Positions 16,968 through 26,166 of a stretch of 50,844 nucleotides of DNA are shown here, piece after piece. The position numbers and the translations under genes were made by a program. The notes beneath the pieces were generated by a model. It was not told the DNA's origin and made no database searches. It was given only the letters and a program-made list of their open reading frames with translations. The DNA comes from Halioglobus sp. (GTDB lineage Bacteria; Pseudomonadota; Gammaproteobacteria; Pseudomonadales; Halieaceae): contig JAPKAY010000028.1 in assembly GCA_028825045.1 (NCBI GenBank), positions 1-50,844 on the forward strand, given 5' to 3'. Numbering within the stretch: the stretch's first letter is position 1; every line of letters starts with the position of its first letter.

Positions 16968-18170
16968 GTGACGGCAATACACAAGAAATTTTACTACCGA
17001 CTACGCCAGGCCCTGGCCACTACTGTGTTCCTAAAGCCACAGCCCAAGCCGATGATATACCTGGGCTCAGGATCCACCATTCAGCTGAGCCAGGCCATCG
17101 CCCGATTTGGTTTCAAGAAAATTCTTGTCGTAACTGATAAACCGCTGCGCGATCTTGGCGTACTGGACACTACCTTGAATGCTCTAAACAAGGCCGGCGT
17201 GGAGACTGCTGTTTTTGACGGCGTACTACCAGACCCCACCGAGCAGGTAGTGGACGCTGGTATTGCCTGTTACAGACAGGAACGCTGTGACTCTGTGCTC
17301 GCCTTTGGCGGCGGCTCTTCTATCGATGCAGCGAAAGTTATTGCTTTGGGAGCGGCGAACGCTTGCAACTCGGCGGACTGCATCGGCATCGGGCAATGCA
17401 AACTGCCGGCCGCGCCGTTCTTTGCCGTACCTACCACCGCCGGAACAGGTTCAGAAGCGACGTTTATCGCTGTAATTTCCAATAATGAAACACATGCAAA
17501 AGGCGCTGTGATAGACGCCAGCCTGATACCCAAAGCTGCCGCGCTCGATCCGGAAGTGATGCGCGGCCTGCCCCCACATATTACCGCTGCAACAGGCATG
17601 GACGCACTCACGCACGCCATAGAGTCGTATATCGGACGATGGGAGACAGACGAAACCAACTATTATGGGCTTGCGGCCTGCCGTCTCGTGTTCGATAACC
17701 TGGAAGAAGCCTGGAGCAACGGAGAGAATCTGGAAGCGCGAGAAGCAATGGCGCTGGCATCGCACTACGGCGGACTGGCCATTACGAACGCGCTGGTGGG
17801 CTATGTGCACGCGATTTCGCACAACCTGGGCGCAAAATATGGCGTACCGCACGGTCTGGGCAATGCCATAGTATTACCCCATGTGCTGGAGTTAATGGTG
17901 GATGACGCCACAGAAAAACTGGCGGAAATCGCAGTGTACTGCGGTATGGGTGATCGCGCCGATGGCAGCGGCGCACTGGCGCGCACTTTAATTGATCGCG
18001 TATGGGCACTTAACGAGGCAATTGAGATTCCGCGAACAACGGATGTCATTCAAGCAGGTGATGTTGAGACGTTGACCGATGCTGCGTTGACTGAAGGTGG
18101 CAACTATCCTTCCCCGCGATTTATCAGCCGGGATGAATGTCGCGGGATACTGCGAGCGATCAGCGCCTGA
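16968..18170 (+). CDS. Iron-containing (group III) alcohol dehydrogenase
   Basis: I choose GTG 16968 (AGAGGA 7 nt upstream, 400 residues) over the longer frame from 16935. The dinucleotide-binding part has FGGGSSIDAAK and PTTAGTGSEAT. Metal ligands expected from FucO-type enzymes are present: D212 and H216 in GMDALTHAIE, H281 in VHAISH and H295 in GVPHG. The enzyme should interconvert alcohols and aldehydes with NAD(H) in the cytoplasm. It follows the RND genes by 156 bp on the same strand, so it could share transcription, but it probably has its own promoter. The substrate is unknown; in a lipid-degrading setting a medium or long-chain alcohol or hydroxyacid is plausible. Confidence 0.9.
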   Translation: MTAIHKKFYYRLRQALATTVFLKPQPKPMIYLGSGSTIQLSQAIARFGFKKILVVTDKPLRDLGVLDTTLNALNKAGVETAVFDGVLPDPTEQVVDAGIACYRQERCDSVLAFGGGSSIDAAKVIALGAANACNSADCIGIGQCKLPAAPFFAVPTTAGTGSEATFIAVISNNETHAKGAVIDASLIPKAAALDPEVMRGLPPHITAATGMDALTHAIESYIGRWETDETNYYGLAACRLVFDNLEEAWSNGENLEAREAMALASHYGGLAITNALVGYVHAISHNLGAKYGVPHGLGNAIVLPHVLELMVDDATEKLAEIAVYCGMGDRADGSGALARTLIDRVWALNEAIEIPRTTDVIQAGDVETLTDAALTEGGNYPSPRFISRDECRGILRAISA

Positions 18171-18259
18171 AAGTTCTCATTTGACTACTGGTGAATTGGC
18201 GACAACGCTCCACTTGATGACGAGAACACCCTAGTGCGCAGCGTGCCCTCAGCCCCCAG

Positions 18260-20365
18260 CTAAGGCGCATTGGCAAGATCATAAACACCCGGCGTTCCAT
18301 CGTACCCATCACCAAAACAGGGCTGTGCGCCACAGACATTCACCACCTCGCCGGTGCGCCAGAAAACCGCTTTCTGCTCCCAAGCGCGCGTCTGGCCCAT
18401 CGGCATGCCGTGGGTATCGTATCCCAGGTTACGCGGCAGGTTGTCTAGCCGCTGCAATGGCGTACCATCACGGCCATTAAGAGGGAATGGGCCCGAATCC
18501 CAGTGCATTACGACATTGCCCTCATGGGGATACGTAGTGATCGGCTCAATGTCCAAATAGGGCTCTACCGCTATATGTCGGCCCTCGACAATACTCGGAT
18601 TGTGGCGTTTGACTTCAAGCGAGCGCTGCATAAGCTCCGCCGCTGTTTCCGTCAATATCTGATCTCCAATGGGCGCGTTAATCAGCACCCGACTAAGCTT
18701 ACTGCCGGGCAAAGGGTTGCGGGTAATATGGTTTGCATAACCGTTACTATCGGCTCTATCCCACATAGTTTGCACCAACGCGAGACCCAATGGCTGCATT
18801 ACGGGATCAGGATAGGAGGGCTTGTAAAGAAGGGCGAAGGTGTCCCAGATATTGGAACGAGGAATAATAAGCCCCCAGTTCATTCCCGCAAGATCCAGCA
18901 CTGAATAATCAAAATGCGGGCTTAGAGCAGTGAGCGTACCCCCATACACCGAGCCCATAGAGACGCCGTTGTACTGCACGATCCCGGAGGTGAACAAGGC
19001 ATTACCGCTGTCATCCTGAAACTCCGGAAGGGCCTGGAACCCCCCCGCGTTCACGATGGCCTCAGACAAAAAGATCTTATTCAGAAAGGCCTGCTGTAGC
19101 CGATCAGGCATTGTAGGAAAATGGCTGAGATCGCCGAGTATGTCAGTGATTATGGAAACATCCTGGTTGGACATACCCCAAAAATCCATACTGCAGAATA
19201 TGGCGTTAGTTATCTGTGCACCGAAACCCAATCCAGTGAAGCGATCACCCAGGAAACCATGGCCCACTATAACCGCGCGGGAATCTGTGTCGCCATCTGC
19301 CGCGTCATCAAATGCAGCCTGCGAAATGTTGCAAACAAAGGGGACCTCGACAGTACCATCACCCTCGAATTGCTCGGGCAAAGCGTCGGGGTCGTCACTC
19401 CCGAAATTCAACCGTGACCCTGGGCCGGCCGTGGCGGTATCCAAAAAGTTGGGGACGTTTATGGTTCCCTCAATAACTCGCCCACTTGATTCGCCCTCAT
19501 CAGCAGTCCTGTCTACAACAGAATTAATGGTAACTGCTGGCGCCGCACCAGAAAGTCCGGCGAGACTGGTATCGCGCATGTGCAAAACACGGTTCGTGGT
19601 GTTTTCAGTTGAAACTGTTGTGAAATCCCACGTCAGGTATAATTCGTTGCGCTCAATACCCACATCAGTAAGACTGGAAAACAGTGACTCAAAATGCTCC
19701 CGGCGAGCCTCAAGCTCTGGCACTTCGGATGGAATTGCTTCTCTGAAAACTGTAAATGCGGCGCCCGGTTCAATAATATTACCGCTGCTATCCACCAGGT
19801 TTTGCAACACAACGATATAACGGCGTCCATTTTGCAATGCCTTCCCGGCGTGAAGCATGAGCGCTTGTGGTTCACCCTCCTGGGGGTTTTGGTCAAGTTC
19901 TGCCCAGATCAATTGCCGCTCTCCGGTTTCGGCATCAATCAGCTGAATTGGAGCGTCTGCATCCATTGAGGCCGCCATATCGACAATGGAAGCCGCCCCG
20001 GTGGCGTCAAGATCAATATCGTCAACAAAGGCCAGAATTAACGACCCTATTGAAAAGCCGTCACTGCGATTTATTTCTTTGGGGTCAATAGCGACGCCCA
20101 TTTCGTTGACCGGCATCCCCAGAGGACTAAAGTTAACGCGTTTTCCAGTCGGGGTTGCCGCATCCTCACGCGTAAAAAAATTATTGGGAAACGGAAATAG
20201 ACAGTATTCTGTCTGAGTGATGTCACAATATTCCGCTTGACTGACATCAATGGTTTCGGGATCGACACTGAATGTGGGAGCTGAAAAATTGTCGTTATTG
20301 TTGCCGTTGGAACAGGACGCCAAGACAACTACCAAAGGCAGTATCCGAATAATTGTTTGATTCAT
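18260..20365 (-). CDS. Outer-membrane lipoprotein with GxSxG alpha/beta-hydrolase-like domain
   Basis: 701 residues with a lipoprotein signal (L15-A16-S17-C18, Ser at +2, so outer-membrane sorting is expected). The N-terminal part (FPFPNNFFTREDA and RSDGFSIGSLILAF) resembles the start of large secreted lipase-like lipoproteins of the Pla-1/cef and VolA type. A middle segment looks like a beta-sandwich (LQNGRRYIVVLQNLVDSSG). The catalytic-type region has AVIVGHGFLGDR and a nucleophile elbow G467-V-S469-M-G471. I did not identify the Asp/His partners with certainty. It is 17 bp downstream of an acyl-CoA ligase gene on the same strand, which fits a surface lipase or esterase feeding fatty acids inward. 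The function is a hypothesis. Confidence 0.75.
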   Translation of the reverse strand: MNQTIIRILPLVVVLASCSNGNNNDNFSAPTFSVDPETIDVSQAEYCDITQTEYCLFPFPNNFFTREDAATPTGKRVNFSPLGMPVNEMGVAIDPKEINRSDGFSIGSLILAFVDDIDLDATGAASIVDMAASMDADAPIQLIDAETGERQLIWAELDQNPQEGEPQALMLHAGKALQNGRRYIVVLQNLVDSSGNIIEPGAAFTVFREAIPSEVPELEARREHFESLFSSLTDVGIERNELYLTWDFTTVSTENTTNRVLHMRDTSLAGLSGAAPAVTINSVVDRTADEGESSGRVIEGTINVPNFLDTATAGPGSRLNFGSDDPDALPEQFEGDGTVEVPFVCNISQAAFDDAADGDTDSRAVIVGHGFLGDRFTGLGFGAQITNAIFCSMDFWGMSNQDVSIITDILGDLSHFPTMPDRLQQAFLNKIFLSEAIVNAGGFQALPEFQDDSGNALFTSGIVQYNGVSMGSVYGGTLTALSPHFDYSVLDLAGMNWGLIIPRSNIWDTFALLYKPSYPDPVMQPLGLALVQTMWDRADSNGYANHITRNPLPGSKLSRVLINAPIGDQILTETAAELMQRSLEVKRHNPSIVEGRHIAVEPYLDIEPITTYPHEGNVVMHWDSGPFPLNGRDGTPLQRLDNLPRNLGYDTHGMPMGQTRAWEQKAVFWRTGEVVNVCGAQPCFGDGYDGTPGVYDLANAP

Positions 20366-20382
20366 GAATCACTTCTTGTCGA

Positions 20383-21951
20383 TTAGTCTGTTTTGCTGTC
20401 ACCGGCTTTATCATCGCGACGCGCAGCATCGCGATACTCCTCGACAAGGTGACGCTTGTATAGCTTACCATTGTCCATTCTTGGCAGCTGGGGATGAAAA
20501 TCCATTGAGCGGGGCATTTTAATGTCGGAAATGCGTTCACGCAACCATTCCATGATTTCAAACGCAGTCTCGTCCGTGGCATCGGCCCAGTTCATCGGCT
20601 GTATAACTGCCTTGACCTCTTCACCAAACTCCTCGTTCGGGACTCCAAATACGGCCACGTCTGCCACCTTATCGTGACCTGACAGGATGTTTTCGACTTC
20701 CTGAGGATAGATATTCACCCCGCCACTGATGATGGTAAAGTTTTTGCGGTCTGTGAGATAGAGATAGCCGTCTTCATCCACATAGCCGACATCTCCAGTA
20801 GTAGCCCAGCCCTTGTCGTTGTAGGCCTCGGATGTTTTTTCCGGTTCGTCGTGATAGTGGAATTGCAGTTGCTGGCCACCAAAATAGACGGCGCCTGTCT
20901 CGCCCTGAGGCAACTCATTGCCGTCATCATCCAGGATATGCAGCTCGCCCATCAGCACGGGGCCAACCGAGCCTTTATGGGTCAACCAGTTCGCGGAATC
21001 GATTATGGTGACGCCGATTCCTTCGCTGGCAGCGTAATACTCCACAATGATCTCACCCCACCAATCGATCATCTTTTCCTTAATCTCGACCGGACAGGGG
21101 GCCGCTGCGTGGATGGCAACCTGCATGGAACTGACGTCGTAGGCCTCACGAACTTCCTGCGGCAGTTTTAACATGCGGTTAAACATAATGGGCACCCATT
21201 GACTGTGCGTTACCCGGTGCTCCTCGATCAGCTTCAAGGCCAACTCGGGATCAAACTTTTCCATGATGACCGAGGTGCCACCGTTGAAGAGTGCCAACAT
21301 GTTGTAGTGCAAGGGTGCTGCGTGATAGAGCGGTGCAGGTGACAAATAAATCGTTTCTTCACCAAAACCGAAAAGCACTCCGATGGTGGACACCAGGGCA
21401 GTCGGCGCAAAGACATCTTTATCATAGTTGTCGACGAACACACCCTTTGGCTGGCCCGTCGTACCCGACGAATAGAGCATCGGTGCACCGTTAATTTGAT
21501 CGTCTATGGGTGTATCCGGTTGCGCATCGGTGGCTTCTTCCCAGGACTCAAAGCCTGGCTTTATGCCGTCTACCATGTAGTAGTGCTCTACATCGGTTGA
21601 TTCAGAGAGCAACTCCTGCGCCACCTCAGACAATGCAAGTGATCCGATGAATAATTTGGCGCCGCAATTATTTAAAATGTAGGCCGTCTCGTGCTTCTTC
21701 AAGTGCGTGCTAATGGGCGTAAAGATCAGCCCGCTGCGCTGCGCTGCCCATAAGATCTCAAGAAAATGCCGGTTATTCTCCAGCATCATCCCGATATGAT
21801 CACCCGCCTTTAGCCCCAGTGATCGAAACAGCTGCGCGCCCTGGTTAGAACGCTGATCCAGTTGCTGGTAGGTCACCATTTCGCCCGAAGCACCCATAAT
21901 AATAGCGGGCTTATGGGGATAGGTCTCGGCGGTAATACTGGGATGCGGCAT
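20383..21951 (-). CDS. Fatty-acyl-CoA ligase (AMP-forming, ANL superfamily)
   Basis: 522 residues; ATG 21951 has AGGAAT about 7 nt upstream. The P-loop-like A3 motif YSSGTTGQPKG, the YYAASEG element, the hinge region YLTDRKNFTIISGGVNIYP and the C-terminal lysine segment (NGKLYKRHLV) are all present, so it should adenylate a carboxylic acid and load it on CoA. It is most like the FadD13-type acyl-CoA synthetases of Actinobacteria and marine gammaproteobacteria. It sits in a leftward unit, 72 bp after tesB and 17 bp before the lipase-like lipoprotein, so its substrate may be the acid released by that lipoprotein. Confidence 0.9.
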   Translation of the reverse strand: MPHPSITAETYPHKPAIIMGASGEMVTYQQLDQRSNQGAQLFRSLGLKAGDHIGMMLENNRHFLEILWAAQRSGLIFTPISTHLKKHETAYILNNCGAKLFIGSLALSEVAQELLSESTDVEHYYMVDGIKPGFESWEEATDAQPDTPIDDQINGAPMLYSSGTTGQPKGVFVDNYDKDVFAPTALVSTIGVLFGFGEETIYLSPAPLYHAAPLHYNMLALFNGGTSVIMEKFDPELALKLIEEHRVTHSQWVPIMFNRMLKLPQEVREAYDVSSMQVAIHAAAPCPVEIKEKMIDWWGEIIVEYYAASEGIGVTIIDSANWLTHKGSVGPVLMGELHILDDDGNELPQGETGAVYFGGQQLQFHYHDEPEKTSEAYNDKGWATTGDVGYVDEDGYLYLTDRKNFTIISGGVNIYPQEVENILSGHDKVADVAVFGVPNEEFGEEVKAVIQPMNWADATDETAFEIMEWLRERISDIKMPRSMDFHPQLPRMDNGKLYKRHLVEEYRDAARRDDKAGDSKTD

Positions 21952-22023
21952 AGAATATTCCTTTCGTACTGTATTTAGCTGTAGAGAACACTATAGAATT
22001 TTCAACTCCAAAGGGACAGCGCT

Positions 22024-22863
22024 TCAACGGAAACGCATCACTCCCTGTTGCATGGTTGTCGCTACCAATCGACCCTCCCGCGTAAAGAAGCTACCCCGGG
22101 CGAGACCACGGCCGCCAACAATACGCTCTGCTTCAACCGTGTGCAGCAACCAGTCGTCGGCGCGAAACGCTTCATGGAACCACAAGACGTGATCCAGGCT
22201 GGCCACTTGAAAATCCTGACCTGCAAAGTGGCGCCCGTGAGCGATCAGGCACACGTCGATGAGAAAGGCATCGGACAAATAGGTTAGCAACGCCTGATGC
22301 ACACCCTGTGTATCAGGCACTGGCCCGGTCGTCTTCATCCAGGCTTGCAACACCGGCTCACGGGCCACTGGATTATCCCAATCTACCGGCTCAACGACCC
22401 GGATATCGAGATCTTCCCCGGTGGTAATCATAAAACTCTCGTCCAGCTTGCCCGCCTCCAGGCTCAACTGCCGTTCGCTGGGCAACGACTCCGGCGGCGG
22501 CACCTGAATCATGTCGGGCTGGTAGTCGTCCCCGCTGGATTCCGCCTGAAACGACAGAGAACTCACCAGGATGGGCTTACCGTCCTGTAGCGCTACCACC
22601 CGGCGGGAACTGAAACTCCAACCGTCCCGGGCCCTCTCGATTTCAAATTCGACATCCTTGGCAGGATCACCCGGACGCAGAAAATAGGCGTGCTGAGAAT
22701 GCAATACGCGCCCCGCATCAACAGTTGCAACAGCAGCGCTCACGCATTGGGCCAATACCTGTCCGCCGTAGACGCGAAACGCCTGCGGGTGCATGTTTTT
22801 GGCAGTGAACCTGTCCTCTCCCGTGGGTTTGGGAGCAAGAACATCGAGCAGTTGGTCGAGCAT
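22024..22863 (-). CDS. tesB: Acyl-CoA thioesterase II
   Basis: 279 residues from ATG 22863; the open frame runs up to 23100 but the extra N-terminus is not TesB-like and overlaps the divergent DUF1445 gene. Double hot-dog fold with RVYGGQVLAQ in the first half. Residues matching the E. coli TesB triad are D198 (YLSDAF), S222 in ASLDHVLWFH (Thr in E. coli) and Q272 in MQQGVMR. It hydrolyses acyl-CoA to free acid and CoA. It leads a same-strand group with an acyl-CoA ligase and a lipase-like lipoprotein. Having both a ligase and a thioesterase in one unit suggests tuning of the CoA pool during lipid use. Confidence 0.93.
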   Translation of the reverse strand: MLDQLLDVLAPKPTGEDRFTAKNMHPQAFRVYGGQVLAQCVSAAVATVDAGRVLHSQHAYFLRPGDPAKDVEFEIERARDGWSFSSRRVVALQDGKPILVSSLSFQAESSGDDYQPDMIQVPPPESLPSERQLSLEAGKLDESFMITTGEDLDIRVVEPVDWDNPVAREPVLQAWMKTTGPVPDTQGVHQALLTYLSDAFLIDVCLIAHGRHFAGQDFQVASLDHVLWFHEAFRADDWLLHTVEAERIVGGRGLARGSFFTREGRLVATTMQQGVMRFR

Positions 22864-23018
22864 AGCTATCGCTTTTATCCGGAGTGAAGCGCCATTATCC
22901 AGATTTGTGCTGCCCTGCCAAACATAAGATACAAAAACTAAGCCACGCGGCAGTGCCTCCCGGTGCCGTAATTTGATATTCTCAGCGCAGGTCAGCCCCG
23001 AATTGACAGGGAAACACC

Positions 23019-23801
23019 ATGCACAGCACTCTATCCCCGGGCGAACTGCGCGCAGCGATTCGAACGGGCGAATTCGCGAGACACACCTCGGGCCAGGCAC
23101 CGGGTTTCGTGCACTGCAATATCGTCATTTTACCCGCCGACCGTGCGCTTTCGTTCCTCCGGTTTTGCCAACTCAACCCCAAACCCTGTCCCCTGATTGC
23201 CATCGGCGAGGCCGGCAACCCAGAACTACCCAATTTGGGAGAAATTGATATACGCACCGACCTGCCCAGCTATCGCATATTCCGCCACGGCGAATTGGTC
23301 GAAGAATTACCTGACATCACAGCATTGTGGCGCAATGACCTGGTGAGTTTCGCCCTCGGATGCTCTTTTTCGTTTGAGGAAGCGTTACTCGCAGACGGCC
23401 TGGAAGTGCGCAATGCCACTGAGGGCGTCAATGTTCCCATGTATCGCACCAACCTGGACTGTGCCAGCTCAGGCCCCTTTAGCGGCAAAATGGTGGTCAG
23501 CATGCGGCCTTTCCGGGCCGCGGATGCAATACGCGCGATACAAATCTGTACGCGCTTTCCATCGGTGCACGGCGCACCGATTCACCTCGGAGACCCCACC
23601 CAAATTGGCATCAAGGATCTGGCCCAGCCGGACTTCGGCGATGCGGTCACTATTGAAGAAACAGAAATTCCGTTATTTTGGGCCTGCGGCGTCACGCCGC
23701 AAGTGGCGCTGGAGGCAGCCCGGTTGCCATTCGCCATCACGCACAGCCCGGGGTGTATGCTGGTGACCGATATACGCAACAGCCAGTTGGCCGTGCTGTA
23801 A
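23019..23801 (+). CDS. DUF1445 protein, D-glutamate cyclase N-domain homologue (YcsI-like)
   Basis: 260 residues, the normal size for the DUF1445/YcsI family (UPF0317). AGGGAAAC lies just upstream of the ATG. Family marks are [30 protein letters not shown] (about 241-251) and the CGVTPQ turn. This domain is the N-terminal half of mammalian DGLUCY, the enzyme that dehydrates D-glutamate to 5-oxo-D-proline; bacterial single-domain forms are listed as putative hydro-lyases. It is the first gene of a tight run with the three 5-oxoprolinase subunits, and the second DGLUCY domain family (DUF4392) is encoded four genes downstream. A D-glutamate cyclase role is therefore plausible but unproven for this protein. 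Confidence 0.9.
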   Translation: MHSTLSPGELRAAIRTGEFARHTSGQAPGFVHCNIVILPADRALSFLRFCQLNPKPCPLIAIGEAGNPELPNLGEIDIRTDLPSYRIFRHGELVEELPDITALWRNDLVSFALGCSFSFEEALLADGLEVRNATEGVNVPMYRTNLDCASSGPFSGKMVVSMRPFRAADAIRAIQICTRFPSVHGAPIHLGDPTQIGIKDLAQPDFGDAVTIEETEIPLFWACGVTPQVALEAARLPFAITHSPGCMLVTDIRNSQLAVL

Positions 23802-23816
23802 GGACAGGATCTATAG

Positions 23817-24548
23817 ATGCTACTGAATTGTGACTTAGGGGAAAGCTATGGCAGCTGGAACATGGGCGCTGATGCTGCAGTCATGCCCCACATCGATCAG
23901 GCCAATATAGCCTGCGGCTTTCATGCGGGCGACCCACTGACCATTCGCCAAACCCTGACGCTCGCCGCAGCGCACGGAGTGACCGTAGGCGCACACCCTG
24001 CCTACCCTGACCTGGTCGGCTTCGGTCGCCGCAGCATGACACTCAGTAGCGATGAAATTATTGCGAGCGTGCACTACCAGGTAGCCGCGCTCGACGGCAT
24101 GGCGCAAAACGAGGGCCTCACACTGGACTATGTCAAACCGCACGGCGCCCTGTATCACGACATGATGGCGCGGGCGGAAGTGCGAGCCGCCATTTTACAG
24201 GCAGTACGCAGCTACAACCGGCCCATGACACTGGTACTACAGGCCACCGCACAGGCCGACAAGCACCGAATAGAGGCCGCTGCTGCCGATGTGCAAGTGC
24301 AGTTTGAGGCCTTCGCAGATCGCTGTTATGCGGACGACGGCACGCTTGTACACCGCAGCAAAGCAGACGCGGTGCATCCCAGGGCACGGATGCTGGAACA
24401 GGTTGCGCAGTTGGTTCACCAGAGCACCATAACCACTCAGAGTGGCCACACGATTCCACTTCAGGCCGACACGCTCTGTGTACACGGAGACAACCCGGAG
24501 GCTGTGCGGGCTATCGAGGCAATTCGCAGCCTCCTGACCCCCGGCTGA
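23817..24548 (+). CDS. pxpA: 5-oxoprolinase subunit A (LamB/YcsF family)
   Basis: 243 residues, as usual for PxpA. It starts 15 bp after the DUF1445 gene with an AGGA site. Family motifs are LNCDLGESYG at the N-terminus, ANIACGFHAGDP, AHPAYPDLVGFGRR and VKPHGALYHDM. With PxpB and PxpC it forms the prokaryotic ATP-dependent 5-oxoprolinase, which opens 5-oxoproline to glutamate. The gene order pxpA-pxpB-pxpC with 6-bp and -4-bp junctions supports one complex. Confidence 0.95.
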   Translation: MLLNCDLGESYGSWNMGADAAVMPHIDQANIACGFHAGDPLTIRQTLTLAAAHGVTVGAHPAYPDLVGFGRRSMTLSSDEIIASVHYQVAALDGMAQNEGLTLDYVKPHGALYHDMMARAEVRAAILQAVRSYNRPMTLVLQATAQADKHRIEAAAADVQVQFEAFADRCYADDGTLVHRSKADAVHPRARMLEQVAQLVHQSTITTQSGHTIPLQADTLCVHGDNPEAVRAIEAIRSLLTPG

Positions 24549-24554
24549 AATCCT

Positions 24555-25235
24555 GTGAAACTTCAAACCGCAGGCGAAGACGCCTTGATGCTGTATGTCC
24601 AAGAAGCAACCCTTGAGGAGGCTTCCCTGCGCGTTCAGGCTGCGGTGGTAGCCATCGAGCAGGCACTGGGACCAGACCTGGTTGACCTCGTCCCCTCCTA
24701 TGCTTCGGTACTCATTCTCTACAACCCTCTGCAGTCTAATCAAATCACTATTGCTCGCCGCGTGCGCGGGGCACTCAAGGCACTACCCACACTGCCAGAA
24801 ACCGCAGGCCGCACCATCGTCCTGCCCGTTTATTATGCACTGGAGGCAGGTGAGGATCTGGAGGCCCTGGCTGAGCGCGCGGGTCTTTCGGTCGACGCTG
24901 TCATTGCACTCCACTGCGCTTGCGATTATCGCGTATACGCCATTGGCTTCGCACCGGGATTCGCCTATCTGGGAGAGGTGGATGAACGCATCGCCGCCCC
25001 GCGCCTGGCAACTCCCCGACCACACGTCCCCCGCGGTGCAGTCGCCATTGCAGACCGCCAAACGGCTGTTTACCCCTCTGTTTCCCCCGGCGGCTGGAAC
25101 CTGATAGGACGCTGCCCCGTGCGCATGTTTAATCCAGACACACAACCTGGGATGCCCGTCGCAGTGGGTGATAGTGTGCGCTTCGAGCCCATCAGCCGTG
25201 AACGCTTCCTGGCACTGGGCGGGGACCTGGCATGA
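24555..25235 (+). CDS. pxpB: 5-oxoprolinase subunit B (KipI-like)
   Basis: 226 residues from GTG 24555, 6 bp after pxpA; the ribosome site is weak, so translational coupling is likely. The cyclophilin-like domain motifs are intact: CACDYRVYAIGFAPGFAYLG, PRPHVPRGAVAIADRQ and PGGWNLIGRCPVRMF. In Bacillus the homologue KipI also inhibits the KinA sporulation kinase, but this genome type does not sporulate, and the pxp context argues for 5-oxoprolinase. Its 3' end overlaps the start of pxpC by 4 bp (ATGA). Confidence 0.95.
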   Translation: MKLQTAGEDALMLYVQEATLEEASLRVQAAVVAIEQALGPDLVDLVPSYASVLILYNPLQSNQITIARRVRGALKALPTLPETAGRTIVLPVYYALEAGEDLEALAERAGLSVDAVIALHCACDYRVYAIGFAPGFAYLGEVDERIAAPRLATPRPHVPRGAVAIADRQTAVYPSVSPGGWNLIGRCPVRMFNPDTQPGMPVAVGDSVRFEPISRERFLALGGDLA

Positions 25236-26164
25236 GCATGATTGTGGCGCAACCGGGCATACTGAGTTTGCTTCAGGACAGCGGCCGCTGGGGCCACCAT
25301 CGACTGGGCCTCAGCAACGGTGGCCCAGTGGACCGTGAGGCGTTCAATTACTGCAACAGATTACTGCAAAACCCCGCAGAGACTACCGCTGTTGAGGTCA
25401 GTGTTGGCGGTTTGCAGCTGGAGTCTAAGGTGGAAACGTTCATCTGCCTGACCGGCGCCAACATGCCCCTGAGCATCAACGGCGAAGATCGCGCTGCGTG
25501 GGAAGTACACAAGGTTATAGCTGGCGACACCATCAGTCTGGGCTTTGCACAATCCGGTTGCCGCAGTTACCTGGGCGTTGCAGACGGATTCACCATCGTT
25601 CCTGCACTCGGCAGCACCGCCACGGTCGTGCGCGAAAATATCGGCGGCCTCAACGGCGACAAGTTACGGGCGGGCGACCAATTGCCCTGTCCTGTTATCG
25701 CTACTCGAACACGCTACTATCTGGAGGATCGTTTTCGTCCACGGTATCAAAAGACGATGACCGTGCGCGTGATACCTGGCTATCAGCAGCGTCATTTCAG
25801 CCGCGCCGAACAACGTCGATTTTTCGGTAGCACCTACACCGTTTCCGAGCGCTGCGATCGTATGGGCTATCGCCTGGAGGGACCCGCCATTAGCTGCAAT
25901 ATCGACGGCATCGTGTCAGAGGGCATTTGTTTTGGCGCCATCCAGTTACCGCCGGATGGGCAGCCTATCGTGTTATTGAATGATCGCCAAACCATCGGTG
26001 GCTATCCCAAGATTGGCTCAGCTTTGTCAATAGATGTATCGCGTATGAGTCAGTTGGTCGCGGGAAACACCGTGCACTTCGCCCCAATCAGCCACCACAC
26101 CGCCCGCCGTGCACTGCATCTGGCGCAAAGGTTTGCCCTGGGCCAATCGCTGCAGGCACGCTGA
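25232..26164 (+). CDS. pxpC: 5-oxoprolinase subunit C (KipA-like, biotin-dependent carboxyltransferase-type family)
   Basis: 310 residues starting within the pxpB stop codon. Family motifs are LLQDSGRWGHHRLGLSNGGP near residue 15, TTAVEVSVGGLQL, SGCRSYLGVADGF and a C-terminal RMGYRLEGPAI and IQLPPDGQPIVLLNDRQT. PxpC pairs with PxpB to bind and activate 5-oxoproline with ATP, and PxpA completes ring opening. It is followed 2 bp later by the DUF4392 gene, so that gene is likely co-translated. Confidence 0.95.
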   Translation: MSMIVAQPGILSLLQDSGRWGHHRLGLSNGGPVDREAFNYCNRLLQNPAETTAVEVSVGGLQLESKVETFICLTGANMPLSINGEDRAAWEVHKVIAGDTISLGFAQSGCRSYLGVADGFTIVPALGSTATVVRENIGGLNGDKLRAGDQLPCPVIATRTRYYLEDRFRPRYQKTMTVRVIPGYQQRHFSRAEQRRFFGSTYTVSERCDRMGYRLEGPAISCNIDGIVSEGICFGAIQLPPDGQPIVLLNDRQTIGGYPKIGSALSIDVSRMSQLVAGNTVHFAPISHHTARRALHLAQRFALGQSLQAR

Positions 26165-26166
26165 CC

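Noticed and set aside
19056..19820. 254-codon open frame on the plus strand
   Set aside because: It is antisense to the 701-residue lipoprotein, which has a lipobox and GxSxG motif; the antisense product has low-complexity Ser/Pro content and no recognisable family.
22864..23100. Longer N-terminus for TesB
   Set aside because: The open frame continues to 23100 but would overlap the divergent DUF1445 start and adds Cys/Arg-rich sequence not found in TesB proteins.
24555..26164. KipI/KipA sporulation-kinase regulators
   Set aside because: Homology to Bacillus KipI/KipA is real, but with PxpA adjacent the pair is better read as 5-oxoprolinase subunits.
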